Assembly: GCA_903900335.1 (NCBI GenBank)
Contig: CAIUMP010000004.1
Coordinates: 124,001-188,000, forward strand
Length of the DNA stretch: 64,000 nucleotides
Direction of reading: 5' to 3'
Source of the DNA: an uncultured Ignavibacteriota bacterium
GTDB lineage: Bacteria; Bacteroidota; Ignavibacteria; Palsa-1295
The position numbers were made by a program, and so were the translations under genes. The notes under the pieces are model-generated. The model had not been told where the DNA came from and searched no databases. It saw only the letters and a list, made by a program, of their open reading frames with translations. Below, in pieces: positions 61,616-64,000 of the stretch (the first letter of the stretch is position 1; each line of letters opens with the position of its first letter).

Positions 61616-62797
61616 ATGGTACAGGATTTCCAAAACATCCTCATCTACGAAGACGAACTGGCGCGCAGCCGTCGGTTCCTGCCGCTCACCTACACGCGCT
61701 GCCTGGCAGAGCTTCGCTCCGGCGCGTTGTCTGGAATAGAGCGCGTGAAGTTGGCCTTTCCGGGTAAAGCGATCTATCTGCACACAACCACAGAGCTGCA
61801 AGCCGTGATAGCTGCGCGCCACAGTCTGCCAGTCAACGAAGTCCCATCCGGGGTAACACTACTTCTGAACGCCCGCGATATTTTTGAGAAGCCAAAGGCG
61901 GAGCGGATCGTTGGCGATATCTCAGCGGATGTTGCTTCCTGCATTGTGTCCGGCGTACCGCTCAAGGGTGCCGATTACGAATCAGTCAATGGGACAACTT
62001 CCCTTTGGGACATAGTGCACAATAACAGCGCCACCATTGGCGTGGATGCTACCCTGATGTTGGAGTCGGGATGGATGAGCATTGATCCGGTTTCAATACC
62101 GAACACGTTCATAGAGCATCCGAAGCACCTCATGGTGCATCCAACCGCAAGAGTTAGCGCCGGCGTTGTATTCGATTGCACTTCTGGTCACATAATTGTT
62201 GAGAGCGGTGCACAGATCTATCCGCAATCCACCATCATTGGTCCGGCGGTGATCGGCGCGAAATCAATCGTCAAAATTGGTGCGAAGATCTATGGTAGTA
62301 CGACGATCGGACCCACCTCCAAAGTTGGAGGTGAGATCGAGAACTCTATCATCCAAGGATATTCCAACAAGCAGCACGATGGCTATCTCGGTCACAGCTT
62401 TATTGGTGAGTGGTGCAATCTCGGCGCAGGGACGAACACAAGCGATTTGAAGAACGACTACTCGAATGTTCGCGTAACCATAGAAGGCGAGGAATTCGAT
62501 ACTAAGTCCATGTTTGTTGGGCTGATGATGGGCGATCACTCGAAGAGCGGAATTGGCGTGCAGTTCAACACGGGCACAGCCGTCGGTGTAAGCTGCAATA
62601 TCTTCGATGCCGGATTCCCGCCCAAGTGGATACCGAATTTCTCGTGGGGTGGTGCGAGTGGACTGACGCTCTATCGCTATGAGAAGGCGATGGAGGTTGC
62701 GCGGAAGGTGATGGAGCGCCGGGGGGTGGAGATGAGGGGGGAGGAGGAGACGATGGTTCGCAGGCTATTCACATTGAGGACGATTGTTGAATTGTGA
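61616..62797 (+). CDS. Alternative bacterial GlmU-like sugar nucleotidyltransferase
   Basis: About 393 residues from the ATG at 61616, two bases after the DinB stop. The N-terminal domain (NILIYEDELARSRRFLPLTYTRCLAELRSGALSGIERVKLAFPGK) lacks the usual pyrophosphorylase glycine loop and matches the PF13562/TIGR03991 'alternative GlmU' type known from Bacteroidetes and Chlorobi. The C-terminal half is a left-handed beta-helix of hexapeptide repeats (HIIVESGAQIYPQSTIIGPAVIGAKSIVKIG) with an acetyltransferase-like end. It is proposed to make UDP-GlcNAc for peptidoglycan and lipid A. Confidence 0.85.
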   Translation: MVQDFQNILIYEDELARSRRFLPLTYTRCLAELRSGALSGIERVKLAFPGKAIYLHTTTELQAVIAARHSLPVNEVPSGVTLLLNARDIFEKPKAERIVGDISADVASCIVSGVPLKGADYESVNGTTSLWDIVHNNSATIGVDATLMLESGWMSIDPVSIPNTFIEHPKHLMVHPTARVSAGVVFDCTSGHIIVESGAQIYPQSTIIGPAVIGAKSIVKIGAKIYGSTTIGPTSKVGGEIENSIIQGYSNKQHDGYLGHSFIGEWCNLGAGTNTSDLKNDYSNVRVTIEGEEFDTKSMFVGLMMGDHSKSGIGVQFNTGTAVGVSCNIFDAGFPPKWIPNFSWGGASGLTLYRYEKAMEVARKVMERRGVEMRGEEETMVRRLFTLRTIVEL

Positions 62798-62859
62798 TGC
62801 CTTCGCAACGCACGCCCGATTCACGTGTTCTCCTAAGGTTGACCTATTCAAGAATCGCA

Positions 62860-63507
62860 ATGAAGCTGATAATTACAATCGTTTTCGGCTGTTGTCTTTG
62901 GATACTTATTAGCTGCAATGGCGGTAGCACCTCGGTGAGTGATGGTAGAGCCAGTGTTCAATGGGTTGTCCCTGGATATGGGAGCTATTTTGTTACTCGA
63001 ACGACCGACAGCTCGAGTTCTGGTGTATTCGTGCATTTTGATACCACAGCCAAAGTTAATTGGAGGGAACCGAAAGACGGCAAGCCAGTCGTGATTGGAG
63101 CAATTGATGGTGCCGACTCGGGCTTTGTAGCGTACGAAGCAAACGGAGATTTCTCGCTCTACGGAGTGCATCATCCTAATGCTTGGGATCGATATCCTAC
63201 CGGAGGTGGCTCCATTTTGGATTCTTCGATTATCGATACTTCCAACGATACGCGCTTTGTGGACTACCACAAAATCAGCTACGCAGGCATCGAATCCATT
63301 TCACTACCAGCAGGCAATTTCTCGGCGATCAAGATACACCACTCCTCGTGGAGTGTCAGAACTTCAAATGGTAAGGTCGTCGTTGATTCAAACAGCGGAG
63401 CTCCCGATAACTGGTTCATTCCATCGGTTGGATGGATAGGTGCAGAAACGGATCGTGGGAATGGCTGGGTGAATAAAAGCGAGTTATACTACTATGAATT
63501 GCACTGA
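62860..63507 (+). CDS. Lipoprotein of unknown function
   Basis: About 215 residues from the ATG at 62860 (MKLIITIVFGCCLW), chosen because it gives a lipobox ILISC (Cys19). The mature chain is beta-rich with Thr/Asp/aromatic pairs and ends VGWIGAETDRGNGWVNKSELYYYELH, much like the lipoprotein at 54634 in style and length. I recognise no family. It follows the alternative-GlmU gene by 62 bp and is likely anchored in the envelope. Confidence 0.7.
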   Translation: MKLIITIVFGCCLWILISCNGGSTSVSDGRASVQWVVPGYGSYFVTRTTDSSSSGVFVHFDTTAKVNWREPKDGKPVVIGAIDGADSGFVAYEANGDFSLYGVHHPNAWDRYPTGGGSILDSSIIDTSNDTRFVDYHKISYAGIESISLPAGNFSAIKIHHSSWSVRTSNGKVVVDSNSGAPDNWFIPSVGWIGAETDRGNGWVNKSELYYYELH

Positions 63508-63524
63508 TCGCCGACAGTTAATTC

Positions 63525-64000
<476 letters not shown>

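Overview
The window looks like chromosome of a Bacteroidota/Chlorobiota-type (FCB group) bacterium. I lean towards a Kapabacteria or Ignavibacteria relative, but this is inference from content and no phylogenetic marker was compared. The evidence is: many secreted proteins ending in a type IX secretion (T9SS) type A sorting domain; an 'alternative GlmU' of the kind known from Bacteroidetes/Chlorobi; a TonB-dependent receptor with a carboxypeptidase-regulatory-like N-terminus; and one clean Bacteroidota-type promoter (TTG-N19-TAtcTTTG at 59151-59180). No rRNA, tRNA, CRISPR array, insertion sequence, prophage or integrase gene was seen. The T9SS machinery itself is not in the window; only its cargo is.

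Layout. 0-4 kb: small secreted proteins and a tandem pair of Asp-box (BNR/YCF48-like) T9SS cargo genes. 4-9 kb: a family 2 glycosyltransferase, then a DUF1800-DUF1501 pair in which the DUF1501 protein combines a Tat-type signal with a T9SS sorting domain. 9-15 kb: DUF4397 lipoprotein plus glutaredoxin-like protein, an LpxH-like phosphohydrolase, PBP1A, acylphosphatase and a Fic protein. 15-24.5 kb: PKD and Kelch secreted proteins, lipoproteins, an esterase, an outer-membrane barrel and a TonB receptor. 24.6-28.9 kb: S41 peptidase with a GalT-like DUF4921 protein, then YtxH and DUF948 envelope proteins. 28.9-34 kb: a repeat-rich stretch with trmD, crcB-DUF190 (fluoride export), a BNR cargo gene, two VOC proteins and an orphan antitoxin. 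34-40.8 kb: cyclopropane-fatty-acid synthase-like enzyme, a TldD/TldE pair, a GT-C-like membrane protein and DinB. 40.8-49 kb: YHYH protein, alpha/beta hydrolase, KirBac channel, lipoprotein, orphan histidine kinase, TPR-glycosyltransferase and cupin. 49-57 kb: GAPDH, a 744-bp gap, and a run of T9SS cargo genes. 57-64 kb: a DUF2520 protein, an M29-like metalloenzyme, ribosomal protein bL31 with a structured leader, a second DinB, alternative GlmU, and the 3' part of hppD cut by the window edge.

The genes are mostly single transcription units or pairs. The strongest themes are envelope biogenesis (PBP1A, alternative GlmU, LpxH-like, CFA synthase, glycosyltransferases) and export of repeat-rich surface proteins. 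The most unusual signals are: strong RNA hairpins inside signal-peptide codons of several secreted-protein genes, one of them kept between paralogues by a paired base change; near-identical sorting domains between otherwise diverged tandem paralogues; Tat-type leaders on DUF1501 and TldD proteins whose partners lack export signals; and several families of dispersed palindromic repeats concentrated between 28.9 and 34 kb. Searches were not possible, so family names rest on recognised motifs.
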